The notes under the pieces are model-generated. The model had not been told where the DNA came from and made no database searches. It saw only the letters and a program-made list of their open reading frames with translations. A program made the translations under genes and the position numbers. Positions 21,901 through 27,063 of a stretch of DNA of 28,030 bases are shown here, in pieces. Origin of the DNA: Rusavskia elegans (Eukaryota; Ascomycota; Lecanoromycetes; Teloschistales; Teloschistaceae); NCBI GenBank assembly GCA_011316305.1, contig SAUG01000209.1:1-28030 (forward strand), in the 5' to 3' direction. Position 1 is the first letter of the stretch, and each line of letters begins with the position of its first letter.

Positions 21901-24900
21901 GTGAGCAGCAAGAAAAGCAAAAAGGATAAGAAGAAAGCCAAGAAATCTCCCTTTAGTTGGGGTGACGATGAGGGTACTCCCCAGTCTCCACTGCCTGAAA
22001 TAGTAACATCGTCAAACAACATGCCCGCTGCCTTGCCAGAAATCAAAGAGGGTCGGGCGCTGGGGACCGTTAGCGAACAAGCAGATTTCGCAACGCCTCC
22101 GTCATTTCTCGAAGATACTGAACAAATGCCAACGCCTGAACCTCCGGTCGCATCGCCGTTTGTTGAGCAAGAGCGAGCGCCCAGACATCAAAACCCAACG
22201 TTAAAGTCTCCGATGGACACCGCCGTTCCATTTGAGATCCGTCCCTCACCATCGCCTGAGAAGCAGCTTGAGCAGCAGAGACATGGTGGCATTGAGCCGA
22301 CCGTCGAAGACCTAATACCCCAACCCGTAGCTCCTGCGGCTGAGTCAGTTGAGGGAGAAGCTCAGACAACCTCCCAGGAGATGAGCCTTCGTAACGATGA
22401 AGGATTTACCGCCTTTGCTCCTACTAAAAAGTCCAAGAAAGGCAAAAAGGGCAAGAATCAAGTAATCGACTGGGAAGATGACACCATACCCCCGCCAGAG
22501 CCTGTGCAAGGATCCAGCAAAGCTGTGGGCGATATTGGTGTCGCTTCACGTCCCGAAATGACGGCGTGGCCTACGGAGGTCCGGCTAAATCAAACACCGG
22601 CTACTTTCAATCCGGAAGAACAGCCAAGAAGTCATGTCGGTGTCGTCGACGATTCATCAGTGGCACAAGATCAATATCTAGCCGAGGAACCCCAAGAGCC
22701 AGCGCCGGTCGAAGATGATCGGAGCGACTACTTCGGACATGAGCCAACCCGCGATCTACCAAGCCAACCACAACCCTTCGGGGACGACGCGCTTTATGCA
22801 AAACCAAGTCCAGCTCCACTACCGTCGATTGAAGATAGCCGACCCAAAGTCGAGGGCTCTATTGTCCATGGTGATGTTCCGGTAGATCCCTCACACGAGC
22901 AAACAGATTTACCGCCAGTTCTGACTGAGCAGCCCCATCCTCAAGATATTGTTGCAGGCCCCGTCAATGACTTCGAAGGATCTGTTATGACGAAGAAGGA
23001 GAAGAAGTCGAGGCAGAAAATGAAACAAGCCTTAGACGATGTCATGTGGGAATTTCCTTCGATCCCTGCCACAACAGAAGTGACACCCGTCGAATCCAAG
23101 TGGCCGAGCGACCCCTCTCGTGGCGACAGATTATACAGAGAACCAGCAACCGTTTCGACGAGGGAAGAGCAGAACCTAGCAGACTCCGAAAACCCCGCTC
23201 AAGAGGAGTATGCGGGAATTGTTCCTGCCGAGCAAGCTTCTGAAGCTCCCATCGATACACAGCATCAAGTAAATATCCAAGGCGAAGCCTCGATAACTGA
23301 AGAGCTGCGGAATGAAGAAGTAGTGGATGAGGACTGGGGTGCCCTCTCAAAGAAAGCTAAGAAAGGCAAGAAGTCCAAGAAGAGCAAAACAACGGACTAC
23401 TTTGCAGAGCCTGAAGTGGATGCGCAGCAAGCGACACAGAGTTTCAATGAAGTAGAAGATCCTTCCCAAACAGACAAGAGGTTATCAAGTCCTGTTACAG
23501 CGACTGTCGAGGCAATTGATGCAGCAGCTGCAGTCAGCGCAGCGCTTGCTACAGCTCAAGGCCTTGCACGAAAAGAGTCGAAAAAAGACAAGAAGAAAAA
23601 GAAGGCGCAAGCAAGCAGCACTTGGACAGAGCCAGAGGAGGACTTCACATCCCGTAGCGAAGCTGCGATCGAAGATTCCGGATCAAAGGGACAAAGCCGA
23701 TTACCTTCGCCAGAACGCCGTTCTCCCATTCAGGCATGGCACCAGAACATCAGCCCGACTCAATCGCCAAGGCATAGCGAATTGTATGAAGTTGAAGACG
23801 AGCGTCCCAAATCTGCTACTTCATTCAGACGGAAGCGTAGGTATGATGACGAGCGCCGTCAATCGCCGAACGCGCAACGTCGATCTCCCATCGAAGCATG
23901 GCACCAGTACGATACTCCTGGACATTCTCCACAGCAAAGCGAGCTTTATGACTATGATCGCCGCGAAGCAAGAGGTACGGATGGGCAAGAGTGTGCTGGC
24001 GTTGTCAATCGAGACAGCGCCGTTCACGTGTCGGACTCGCCAATTGCATCTCTACAATCACCTGTACGTCGGGCGATGCGTGACAGTGGCTATCCAGACA
24101 CCGAGGCCAGCCCAATTGTAAGTCAAGGGGTAGAAAAGCAAGAGCGTGTCGAAGGGGCTACACGAGAGTTCGGACATGACGATCGCGAATCGGTCAGAGC
24201 AAATCCTCTGCAGATCTTGTCCGAGGATGTCCCTGAGGGGCGGCAACAGAAGAAGCGGACAAGATCAAGGTCCCCATCACGACGTGAGGACGATGATGAA
24301 GCTTTAGATCTTCCACCAAGGCATCCCAGACCCCGATCTTTCGATGATGTACGTGAACCTTCACCTGTCAGCTCTACGACCAAGGACAGATCATCGGTCC
24401 TATTCCAGTCGTCGCCATCGACAAGGGAAGAACAGGCGCAACGAGAAGAGCAAAGACAAGCACAAGTCCAGGGATCACCTCCTGTCCATGGATACCATCA
24501 GGATCTTGGCGAACAACTTCCTCGTTCGGGGGGACGATCATTGACTCCACCCAGGGAAGACAATTCTGCCATGGTCAATGCGCGCGCAGAAAGCCTAGCA
24601 GCTTTGAGTGGGTTGAAAGGACCAAGTCAAGAAGGGCAGCGGACATCACTATTCGGTGGTCCCGTAGAGATTAGCAGCCATGGCACCTCCCCTGAGACAA
24701 CCATCGATCAAGATAGCCTCAATCGACGTCGGCTAAACACCATCACCGAATACAGCCCAGAGGAGTCTCCACTGCACAAGAAGAACCGAGATGTATCCGA
24801 TGTTGGGGTGTCAGCGCATGGAGTCAAGGCAGCCCGTCGATCCGGCACACCACTGGCAATCTCTAAACGACGAGCACGTTCACCCCTCGCGGAAAGTGGG

Positions 24901-27063
24901 CTGGAAAATACGCCTACAGACGATTCAAGCTCGCGTCCTTTCTGGCCATCTGTAGACGAGGAGAAGCATCCCATAGATGTTGAAAGGAGTCGAAGCCGGA
25001 ACACAGAGCAGCGCCCTTCTAGTCATCAAAGCAATATCTCCAGCCTCGTCAGCGGCCCACCCAAGCAGCGGGAATACGAACGTCGATCCTTCAGCGGTGC
25101 CAGCAACCATTCTGTCGAGAGCATCAACGCCTTCATCCGGACGCCTCCAGAGCAGATGCGTTCAGCCAGTGGAATGAGCAATCGATCCTCCGGCACACCA
25201 CCGTTGCGACGAGTCGATCGAAGTGTCAGCAGTGATTTGCGAGGCGCTAACCGGAAGAGTGAAGCTAACCGACGCGCTAAGCAGCCTGAGGCGGAACCCG
25301 CCGATGTCGACACCTCGATTTCTACCCCTATTCATGTTCCATCAACATCACCCAATGACTCGACCAAGGACAAGAGCAAGGGTCGGGTGAAGGGGATGGC
25401 GGATGTCTTTGTGAGTTCATCCTCACAGCTCATGACTACTTGGCCACGTTTTACTGACATGTCTTCCTCACAGGAGGGTTATGGCGACTTTCACGGCTCC
25501 CCGCTTTCACCCACACGACCACCTAGCGTGCGACGCAGACAAAGTATGCAGGTACTGGAACTCGAATCCAGAAATGACCGCCTTACCGCCGAGAACAGAC
25601 AATTACATGAAGCGAAGCTAAGGGCGGAGCGAGATTTCGAAGATGCGGCGCATGATCGAGATCAAGAGATCGCCTCATACCGTGAGGGCATCGAAACAAG
25701 AGAGACGTGGCTGCGCCAGAAGGATGCCGAGCTCAGCCAGCTTAAAGAGACGATTGAAAATCTACAGGCCCAGGTTGCGCAACTGGACGAGGTCAACCAA
25801 GAGCTCCACGCTTCGTCGCGCGGTTCCAACGACCATCAAGAACAATACCGTCGTTTAGAGGAAGAACATGCCCAAACCCATCAAAAATGGCAACAATCAT
25901 CGCGCGAGCTCGAAGATCTCCGCCAACAACATGCCCAGCTCTCGGCCGGTATGGAAGACATTGTCCGCCACGAAGTCACCACCGCGCTCGAATCCAAAAA
26001 CCTCGAACTTCACCGCCTCCAATCCGACCTCTCCTCCTCCCAATCCCAAATCCGCACCCTCCAAGCCCAAATCCTCGCCTCAAAACACAACACCCAATCC
26101 TCCGACTCCCTCCTCTCGCGCGACGAAGACTACTTCGAAACCCTCTGCCAATCCCTCTGCAGCCACGTCCAACAATGGGTCCTCCGCTTCTCCAAATTCT
26201 CCGACTCCCGCGCCTGCTACCTGGCCTCGGAGATCCGCGATGAGAAAATCGTCGACAGGATGGAAAACGCCATCCTCGACGGCTCCGACGTCGATACCTA
26301 TCTCGCCGACCGCGTCAAACGCCGCGACGTCTTCATGTCCATGGTCATGACAATGACGTGGGAATACATCTTCACGCGCTACCTCTTCGGCGCCGACCGC
26401 GAACAACGTCAGAAGCTCAAATCCCTCGAGAAAACCCTGTCCGAGTCCCCTCAAAACAGCCGCCAAGCGATCCATAAATGGCGCGCTACAACCCTCCATT
26501 TGCTCTCCAAGCGCGAAGCGTTCATGAAACAACGCGAAACCGACACCGAAGCCGTGATGCATACGATTTATTCGACTCTGGCGACCATCCTCCCACCACC
26601 CAGCCATCTGGTCCCGCAAATCCAATCGAGTCTAAATAAAGTGCTAACTCTGGCCGTGGATCTGAGCATCGAAATGCGCACCCAGCGTTTCGAATACGTG
26701 ATGTTGCCGCCGCTGCAGCCGGAATACGACACCAACGGCGATTTAGCACGGAAGGTGTATTTCAACGCCGCTTTGATGAACGAGCGGGGCTCTTCTTCCT
26801 CTGCAGATGGTGGTGGTGGGGTTGCAAATGAGGAATTGGAGAGACGGGAGGCGGTGGTGAGGATGGTGTTGTTTCCGCTTGTTGTGAGGAAGGGGGAGGA
26901 TGTCTCTGGAGGGCCTGCTGGCGCTGGCGCGCGGGAAGGTCAGGTCGTGGAGGAGATTGTGGTTTTCCCGGCTCTGGTGCTTTGTGCGGATGTAAATGGG
27001 AATGGGGGAAGGGGGAGGATGGTGAGTCAGCAGGGGAGTGTGGAGATGGGGGGGATGTTTTAG
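6976..27063 (+). CDS. lah: Giant Leashin-type Woronin body tether (involucrin repeat protein)
   Basis: This is one uninterrupted frame of 6695 codons, or 6674 if the 63-nt in-frame intron at 25411-25473 is removed. The start at 6976 has AAA before ATG, and an in-frame stop lies at 6901. The protein is mostly disordered. Residues 1-1260 are basic and Ser/Arg-rich, with six Gly/Ala hydrophobic segments, a His-rich stretch (473-528) and the family block LVDFFK...EYTEYIGVCRHCFDPR (533-565). A block at about 1515-1540 (AAGLQDTGFNPSIVVDDP) is also family-typical. Residues about 1730-5540 alternate acidic/proline spacers with some 34 Lys blocks. A coiled coil (about 6186-6367) and a globular domain (about 6383-6695, starting DYFETLCQSLCSHVQQW) end the protein. 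Leashin is known to tether Woronin bodies: its N-terminal part binds the organelle and its C-terminal part the septum or cortex. Here both parts are in one polypeptide, unlike Neurospora, which splits them into lah-1 and lah-2. Assignment is from remembered family patterns. Confidence 0.87.
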   Translation: MWNRILGKSSELERKSSTSENQRKSDSQRSTPRRSDCQKSTASSRKTTRSEEHDRGFNPTSTSYSSTTQNRYPGTASASIASSYATALNDPTNEAYLPPGLVRNASLADQIPKTLPGDGQRAVALDSGSKAEITKDDPATMEERPRRKERRGTREKDEDGRESKSHRDKKRRNSGKGNERAMSTDEVAYSTSQRSDGLPTTSSGLSGSVPFVGQHDPRPEYTDGQPHAQSSHVQDQFPGQFPAQSATPYRPPLAASEGGPGLAAEYYGDAGQSVIDQPGVRIHSPSLIVGAEPHLQAASVIAAPPPEPSASGGIGAAASFFDGTFSAGSDMEGHPSQKPAATDGSSSLQYSSAAPSTSTHTTSGARPSTQLSTSAPMIPTIGSAAAGAVAGYYMGNHPSKPARPDQGTSSTTDYGKTSGSAGHHQPSETHGSCTSYPSSSRPPTKPGKHSSQSSNIPLYAVGEAGVATAAYYHNHHRSTHNASSHHGSTHHPASQHGSTHHGSTHHASNGQYFAGSSMAQQHHHRHHGPFSKLVDFFKDPDGVAQFEEYTEYIGVCRHCFDPRSSPRDAPRKHHYRRRRSDERFGSNVRVDKDHRYSSSESESRRRKKNRSWLGAGIAGYGLGKMGENLFLHDNDSHDSHSGLHGKVKTSHRRRSSSSSERKSRTSYGVVNRSSDTVTRRSRSKDRVETGITGDGKLYRKDSHGNIEISKVKTDTSRHRSRSRSRDRRSNASNIALGAALGSSVVASHSHRRSKSPKKAFVRSRHGGKESSSELASILKLNEPNPRDSRYGSRHSPESQHRKSRRKEKKSRGFFSFSNSSSSSSTSSDLALEAGYDQKPGRKAKTKRKGRESRDAEAALLGLGAAALAFNQSQRPKRKSELIAVKESKGKHKVDNHGRKGKGSSSGSEEDPWESASEGEHSSADSELAYGGSLHRRSQESLSSESSGFDKWGWRWGSKKQTKKTSKERRHSPTLDKIDPVAASAAMMTGASHSPPRVRNQDSRMTSNSSIPLQHVYPMPTSDPTQFDVARHDAGAPSYQTFMNARPDPVPLQHPQPVAPVSPAVYISQAPYAHSYSAPIGLSSVPQYAHPPSSAPDQYMGPTDARNDLPGAFPTGNEYFEPLVKDQKKDPKPRRRDSSPVIHPSEHTSLSAGHRRRRSLKDDASSVRFDLTKEQEDKDRRDERRRRKEEEKRRERLERRESDERKGSDRDARAKPDIGSTQSAAILSRESEDGTTREPWVAPVAAGAIAAAIGATASAGPPSNDKYEEQKPRDYEKGDIEVIVRERPASNQETSSSAGRGRTSQKTGMSVWQAAAKVKRSPNHTGYAAYFTPPELLSKEPGVKETVGANADNDITVYEVPNMITIEPSEPCGHSPSRAYSFPIAAEDMEHSVKPLPWAVPQLNLVPATPPMSIAGSVVGDRSPRVRSPLSNEIHDIPLEPLESVTTPDSSTAQPAHVEYTVIEPKGHSTDLADSLVSDKDIPESVPGISSLKKKNTPRNKSSPGVDYGDDLDFTATVAAGLQDTGFNPSIVVDDPSFRQRGSPPGSEDDRYRRRPITTVTEVTSEFPTPRSPPHGFVEEIEEPYLPGSFREAGEQLDHSQHEGGGFASTRKLSERSWSPEQLTGPSDNAGRKSNVYSIETDAFKPEDITNAAIDPVGDRPYKHREQAKQDTVTKDATEPTDNAGVKPHVYTAEPEPVEPENTNGNTNVAEYMSDETPSVAASAPLPPSSRKDSKSNKKSKRRSVGFDDNTSVISSPPTYGDKQVSSGPSKIGRKGGIFGLFSKSTDNLLESKGIQQTPVEASLEDFEEPRERKKKSKGRRSDRDDEEIPPASSESVVSGQPGALDDWDTPKKSKRGREKRRSSGYPGRITQDLPAQVIPQASSAHDPLPTSDEMLTNLEDQESGHSRKISGSDVALNEIAEPSRMHDNQQPSFLGERPEKPPLPNTPDTSEDPGGQIDLQRVTLSEQELRSHGDQSESPMIKTERPNRSISDLQSDGRSVTYASHSPTAIPLRPLRFGRRPSSPGFAKSLPSTPQPSTTAEISFTPRRRERPHSTEFKSNEFRPMWLLEKYGSRQEPVSQENYPSLPSSHSTSRASSVHESDRMYRAEALDLALDEANYRRLMQEPHGLSIDTSHHGNDLELLDSQQATPTVASFQSVATEGNMHALESAKEAPSGSREPIPESIDVITPASGYHDPLADPPQDQRLLHGVKDFFPQRRATSPSRYDAGVEAGASEQSIPRHTVSKPPKKQSHDGSESMLQNAASGNLIGGSAAALLKSTSQHDEYLEQASNYSDPEQISKAEEELAPKRNVGMPGRPTAEETRLMQEQDAQDAVDSWFVPAQPKRPRLDKKGRRRGKSYEAQATSSNEPYTQLDEHQVLPAGHEQVGSTLGVTALTPEPGETSTLDSLQDQSSTALADLNYQAALTSRRDSTGKKKKNKKTSDPWEETPTGSTGSVPEKQLESERSVGHSPLFTDPSTIEPSLTEPITMNESPSLLAESKNLTNTEVPNTTTEAEASLAPAKKNKDQKKSPSLSLVDPVQDESQGETLATSEPVEAVHHKDLEIAVGPPDLPFLASLGENEPSESFSEEVPYAFPPPGEPKIEGSAGSLQPRDQPVALETLTGVDPNDTSDDIPFNKPLEDRISEVTLRPAAKSLAMKESSTPNQQSELLDTVPPVSPKAIPLPLDDDLDLLDALPESPVLQPIDASITGNNQDASVQEPINSGVVRDRLSFNASDIEPTILNKAISELALPQSAAAAHDVEKDDGDTFALSSSKKSKKDKKNKKSKGSQPPAFEIGGPAEEPISAEFASPSNNAGDGQATVSDSFAKDDETSITASANTDELGNLPAEAVEMLQDHPANEWPQFTTKKAKKGKKARKGKSIGEESEGMDLGSPSARVDEASIEVFRETSAEDQPLTTSAIPAANVPAGEPWRVNPIVSAPSKSEPFEVMEEPTTPATEEGDEWPSVSKKKKKGKKSKGVQFDDFSAAQPEEPEAASVSEKLLAGTRTASEVQDLLHGPESEDSGNLGEVKGFEIPPISPLEKPPMSPHEQTSAIAPPENDRREFDETQLPEPFSPISFTQASPSETVGDPQLGLEEGMSSGSPVPDASAEVIASTETAAEVREMLSKAEEPEIPQPPGQQTVVDPEHATEANEFAWAPSKKKKKGKKSKMGEDFVNPDVRRPEDQQNQPIERETSVPVELPQDEPLEEFPAKKSRKNKKSKRQDLQRSASGFGQDEAPPDTPLVVEEPYGAGMAMTDNAPSLLEKTDQLTSLEIPTSPEVPQPIRSPNRPSTPETTNAAGELDAPAMTRDVDIDPNFGLPKPLTASEDSSQLPEVEEMKMSANAPSISEQHDELPSIERPLSQDSGAPLDGRDIAVVSATADQAHDNNEIPLHDPTSPTADPRVTTLALEELPKSRKLPGISVPDDEPLGELRRKEPDQRAEGGTPGFDETTQADLEPSFETRAKSKIDKKKSKKSKIAAWEHDKSVTLRELSTRPDEAQERATDREIEQSTEDVAVDDEAVGAQFLPVSRKEKKKSKKAKQSAWDDDDPEDMRGAIEPPTQFIEAEHEQPLEAVIECTPAIAQEPLQSRKDKKKSKKSKALSWEEEEEEEEASVELVAESSQVVVPLQEAELVEELSAEHAEQSAETAFKTSISKKGKKKGKKSRLVAWDEDESIIPVEDEPRQQATALPEAEVVDEGPEVIDEAPAKDRSEIIEEQPTVKKSKKKGKKSQFVAFDEEPSLSPSRDEEIPLDPIPLGTESNVEIPSDFQQPGLTEEVADVLDERPKKSKKGKNSKSVDFTEESSVLSPGGETSDPDPIFTKPEVVAEETKDVQEQANMEDEFVDSFEQQTSIKVREQASSIPSSKDETEQQGPIPTETELAIEQTGDIRRRTEEEEIVLPPNESPIAKKEKKIGKKSKSVAWDEEPSVPSVEDEMGGKAREVNQTSINLPTEEDGILQANEELVMTTAKSKKEKKKAKKAKALSWGEQPSPAIEEPPMSDSLAMRQATDDLTSESENEVGDTFETTPGDQTAPPAETTTTEIGGLQPEFPGVLEAADDTEIVRDAPLESTEGTKAGGHSMPALVSETIPEPSHGGPNTLLSASPTGAIPAQDDVMQNLADDHADLKPHFDVGHEDRMVEDTAPLPSDHPIQDASPLHLQADDVYIGWEPAPSTGDALKVAEANIPSTAPDETIVDRLALSEDAVKEPLDSSTVPAALDNSELAIQQELASSQALNDRAPDFSANVPIEQGEPLQAFEAGADDVAEQFAFNKKDKKKAKKSKKAMALEDEIIADVHDQEATIDERTKQLDTASDQPIPLPTTISQQALEDPLAVSRKDKKKSKKKNKAFSFDDEPSESITPTELDPGMDIVDKIASKEPLLPAQPAVAEEAADLQPLSKKDKKKGKKGKKTYEAYDEPSQSATPAELDTGDHIDREVEEPSLPTEPSISEDFGSRSLNKKDRKKSTKTRTTFGFDEEPFVNTTSAEPSLNEAPAGKIEDTALPIEYSYATAEDDFPDQGKKDKKTSKKNKKAITLDEEPTEDTTPAEQALNETLAEQIEEPSLSAKPSVATAEENFPEPSKKVKKSNKNKKAFDFDGEPSESMTAAESEVLDRDVLVDQPFGPAEIGLAEAPEEFSTASSKKEKKSKKNKNARTFDDEFPESATPAEPGKIEKDVSAEPLVPTEASSTEAFEDFSTAPSKTNKKKQVSAFEDVFPENATPAGPEIPERGISVDQPPLPTEASIAEAFEDFSTPSSKKEKKNKKNKKSVAFEDEPHQATPKEPVDEMTEELPIPVETSATKPVNDFESLSKKDRKKAKKGKKAFTLDEPIESVAPPESNVPSESIGVDVPVDFLADSKKDKKKTKKGKKASTWEDETLETGPMVEEVATLDETPQAVSTLASVPQLEQGEEAETSPQVSSPVIPAQPDDTNIMLEGQPKEEASIVAATPDVEKSINIASPEREFVPEVNESDLFVSSKKSKKDKKKAKKSPFSWGDDEGTPQSPLPEIVTSSNNMPAALPEIKEGRALGTVSEQADFATPPSFLEDTEQMPTPEPPVASPFVEQERAPRHQNPTLKSPMDTAVPFEIRPSPSPEKQLEQQRHGGIEPTVEDLIPQPVAPAAESVEGEAQTTSQEMSLRNDEGFTAFAPTKKSKKGKKGKNQVIDWEDDTIPPPEPVQGSSKAVGDIGVASRPEMTAWPTEVRLNQTPATFNPEEQPRSHVGVVDDSSVAQDQYLAEEPQEPAPVEDDRSDYFGHEPTRDLPSQPQPFGDDALYAKPSPAPLPSIEDSRPKVEGSIVHGDVPVDPSHEQTDLPPVLTEQPHPQDIVAGPVNDFEGSVMTKKEKKSRQKMKQALDDVMWEFPSIPATTEVTPVESKWPSDPSRGDRLYREPATVSTREEQNLADSENPAQEEYAGIVPAEQASEAPIDTQHQVNIQGEASITEELRNEEVVDEDWGALSKKAKKGKKSKKSKTTDYFAEPEVDAQQATQSFNEVEDPSQTDKRLSSPVTATVEAIDAAAAVSAALATAQGLARKESKKDKKKKKAQASSTWTEPEEDFTSRSEAAIEDSGSKGQSRLPSPERRSPIQAWHQNISPTQSPRHSELYEVEDERPKSATSFRRKRRYDDERRQSPNAQRRSPIEAWHQYDTPGHSPQQSELYDYDRREARGTDGQECAGVVNRDSAVHVSDSPIASLQSPVRRAMRDSGYPDTEASPIVSQGVEKQERVEGATREFGHDDRESVRANPLQILSEDVPEGRQQKKRTRSRSPSRREDDDEALDLPPRHPRPRSFDDVREPSPVSSTTKDRSSVLFQSSPSTREEQAQREEQRQAQVQGSPPVHGYHQDLGEQLPRSGGRSLTPPREDNSAMVNARAESLAALSGLKGPSQEGQRTSLFGGPVEISSHGTSPETTIDQDSLNRRRLNTITEYSPEESPLHKKNRDVSDVGVSAHGVKAARRSGTPLAISKRRARSPLAESGLENTPTDDSSSRPFWPSVDEEKHPIDVERSRSRNTEQRPSSHQSNISSLVSGPPKQREYERRSFSGASNHSVESINAFIRTPPEQMRSASGMSNRSSGTPPLRRVDRSVSSDLRGANRKSEANRRAKQPEAEPADVDTSISTPIHVPSTSPNDSTKDKSKGRVKGMADVFVSSSSQLMTTWPRFTDMSSSQEGYGDFHGSPLSPTRPPSVRRRQSMQVLELESRNDRLTAENRQLHEAKLRAERDFEDAAHDRDQEIASYREGIETRETWLRQKDAELSQLKETIENLQAQVAQLDEVNQELHASSRGSNDHQEQYRRLEEEHAQTHQKWQQSSRELEDLRQQHAQLSAGMEDIVRHEVTTALESKNLELHRLQSDLSSSQSQIRTLQAQILASKHNTQSSDSLLSRDEDYFETLCQSLCSHVQQWVLRFSKFSDSRACYLASEIRDEKIVDRMENAILDGSDVDTYLADRVKRRDVFMSMVMTMTWEYIFTRYLFGADREQRQKLKSLEKTLSESPQNSRQAIHKWRATTLHLLSKREAFMKQRETDTEAVMHTIYSTLATILPPPSHLVPQIQSSLNKVLTLAVDLSIEMRTQRFEYVMLPPLQPEYDTNGDLARKVYFNAALMNERGSSSSADGGGGVANEELERREAVVRMVLFPLVVRKGEDVSGGPAGAGAREGQVVEEIVVFPALVLCADVNGNGGRGRMVSQQGSVEMGGMF
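8389..8559 (+). repeat. His-rich coding repeat (STHH/HGSTHH units) in the giant gene
   Basis: About 57 codons contain 18 His, mostly as Ser-Thr-His-His or His-Gly-Ser-Thr-His-His units. At the DNA level, GGATCTACGCATCA-type units recur in direct order between 8418 and 8490. It lies directly before the conserved EYTEYIGVCRHC block. Metal binding is an inference only. Confidence 0.7.
17794..17817 (+). repeat. (GAA)8 microsatellite coding for eight Glu
   Basis: Eight uninterrupted GAA codons directly after the Trp of a Lys-block module (Ser-Trp then Glu x8). It extends the acidic part of the module, most likely by slippage. Confidence 0.9.
19792..21640 (+). repeat. Degenerate tandem array, about 11 units of 47-64 residues
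   Basis: Here the Lys blocks become regular, with steps of about 191, 187, 180, 185, 185, 179, 177, 166, 161 and 141 bases. Each unit reads Lys block, aromatic-acidic stretch (F-D-D-E-P type), a S-x-x-T/A-T-P-A-E-P stretch, then a variable acidic part with L-P-T-E-x-S and E-D-F-S. Residues are about 4273-4890. The steps are all near multiples of three and the frame is kept, as expected for coding repeats that expand by unequal exchange. Confidence 0.82.
23698..23970 (+). repeat. Two-copy RRSPIxAWHQ module in the giant gene
   Basis: Two adjacent segments of about 36 residues share the order RRSPI-x-AWHQ, then SP/TP and Q-S-E/ELY with an acidic end. Copy one reads RRSPIQAWHQ and SELYEVED (from about 23719). 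Copy two reads RRSPIEAWHQ and SELYDYD (from about 23879). They lie at the border between the Lys-block region and the coiled-coil C-terminus. Confidence 0.75.
25411..25473 (+). other. Hidden in-frame intron in the giant gene, 63 nt
   Basis: The donor GTGAGT falls exactly at a codon boundary (after Ala-Asp-Val-Phe). A CTGAC branch-point match lies at 25454-25458 and the acceptor TCCTCACAG ends at 25473. The length is 21 codons without a stop, so simple gene finding reads straight through it. Removing it joins ADVF to EGYGDFHGSPLSPTRPPS, which matches my memory of the family, where an EG(Y/W)G...SP(M/L)SPTRPPS segment directly follows. The 21 retained residues look unlike the neighbours (they include Trp, Met and Thr-Thr). 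Confidence 0.8.

Larger units (their letters stand above)
12166..23640 (+). repeat. Dispersed Lys-block modules, about 34 copies, in the giant gene
   Basis: Blocks of the type KKxKKxKKxK recur through this part of the gene, usually after Ser and followed 2-6 residues later by a Trp or Phe and then two to four acidic residues (for example SKKDKKKSKK then SFDDE; SKKSKKDKKK then SWGDD). I locate copies near 12172, 12408, 12526, 14271, 14539, 15297, 15575, 15883, 16456, 16610, 17377, 17569, 17749, 17940, 18146, 18340, 18700, 18889, 19792, 19983, 20170, 20350, 20535, 20720, 20899, 21076, 21242, 21403, 21544, 21904, 22423, 22991, 23347 and 23572. Each is a polypurine tract in the DNA. These are the 'involucrin-like' repeats of the family. 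Confidence 0.85.

Noticed and set aside
12166..23640. Lys blocks read as nuclear localisation signals of a nuclear protein
   Set aside because: Single blocks would score as such signals, but 34 spaced copies with following aromatic/acidic residues, in a protein whose two ends match Leashin, fit a cytoplasmic septal tether better.
26755..26806. GTGTAT...TCTGCAG unit resembling a 52-nt intron near the 3' end of the giant gene
   Set aside because: Removal would break the frame and delete VYFNAALMNERG, which belongs to the C-terminal domain as I remember it.
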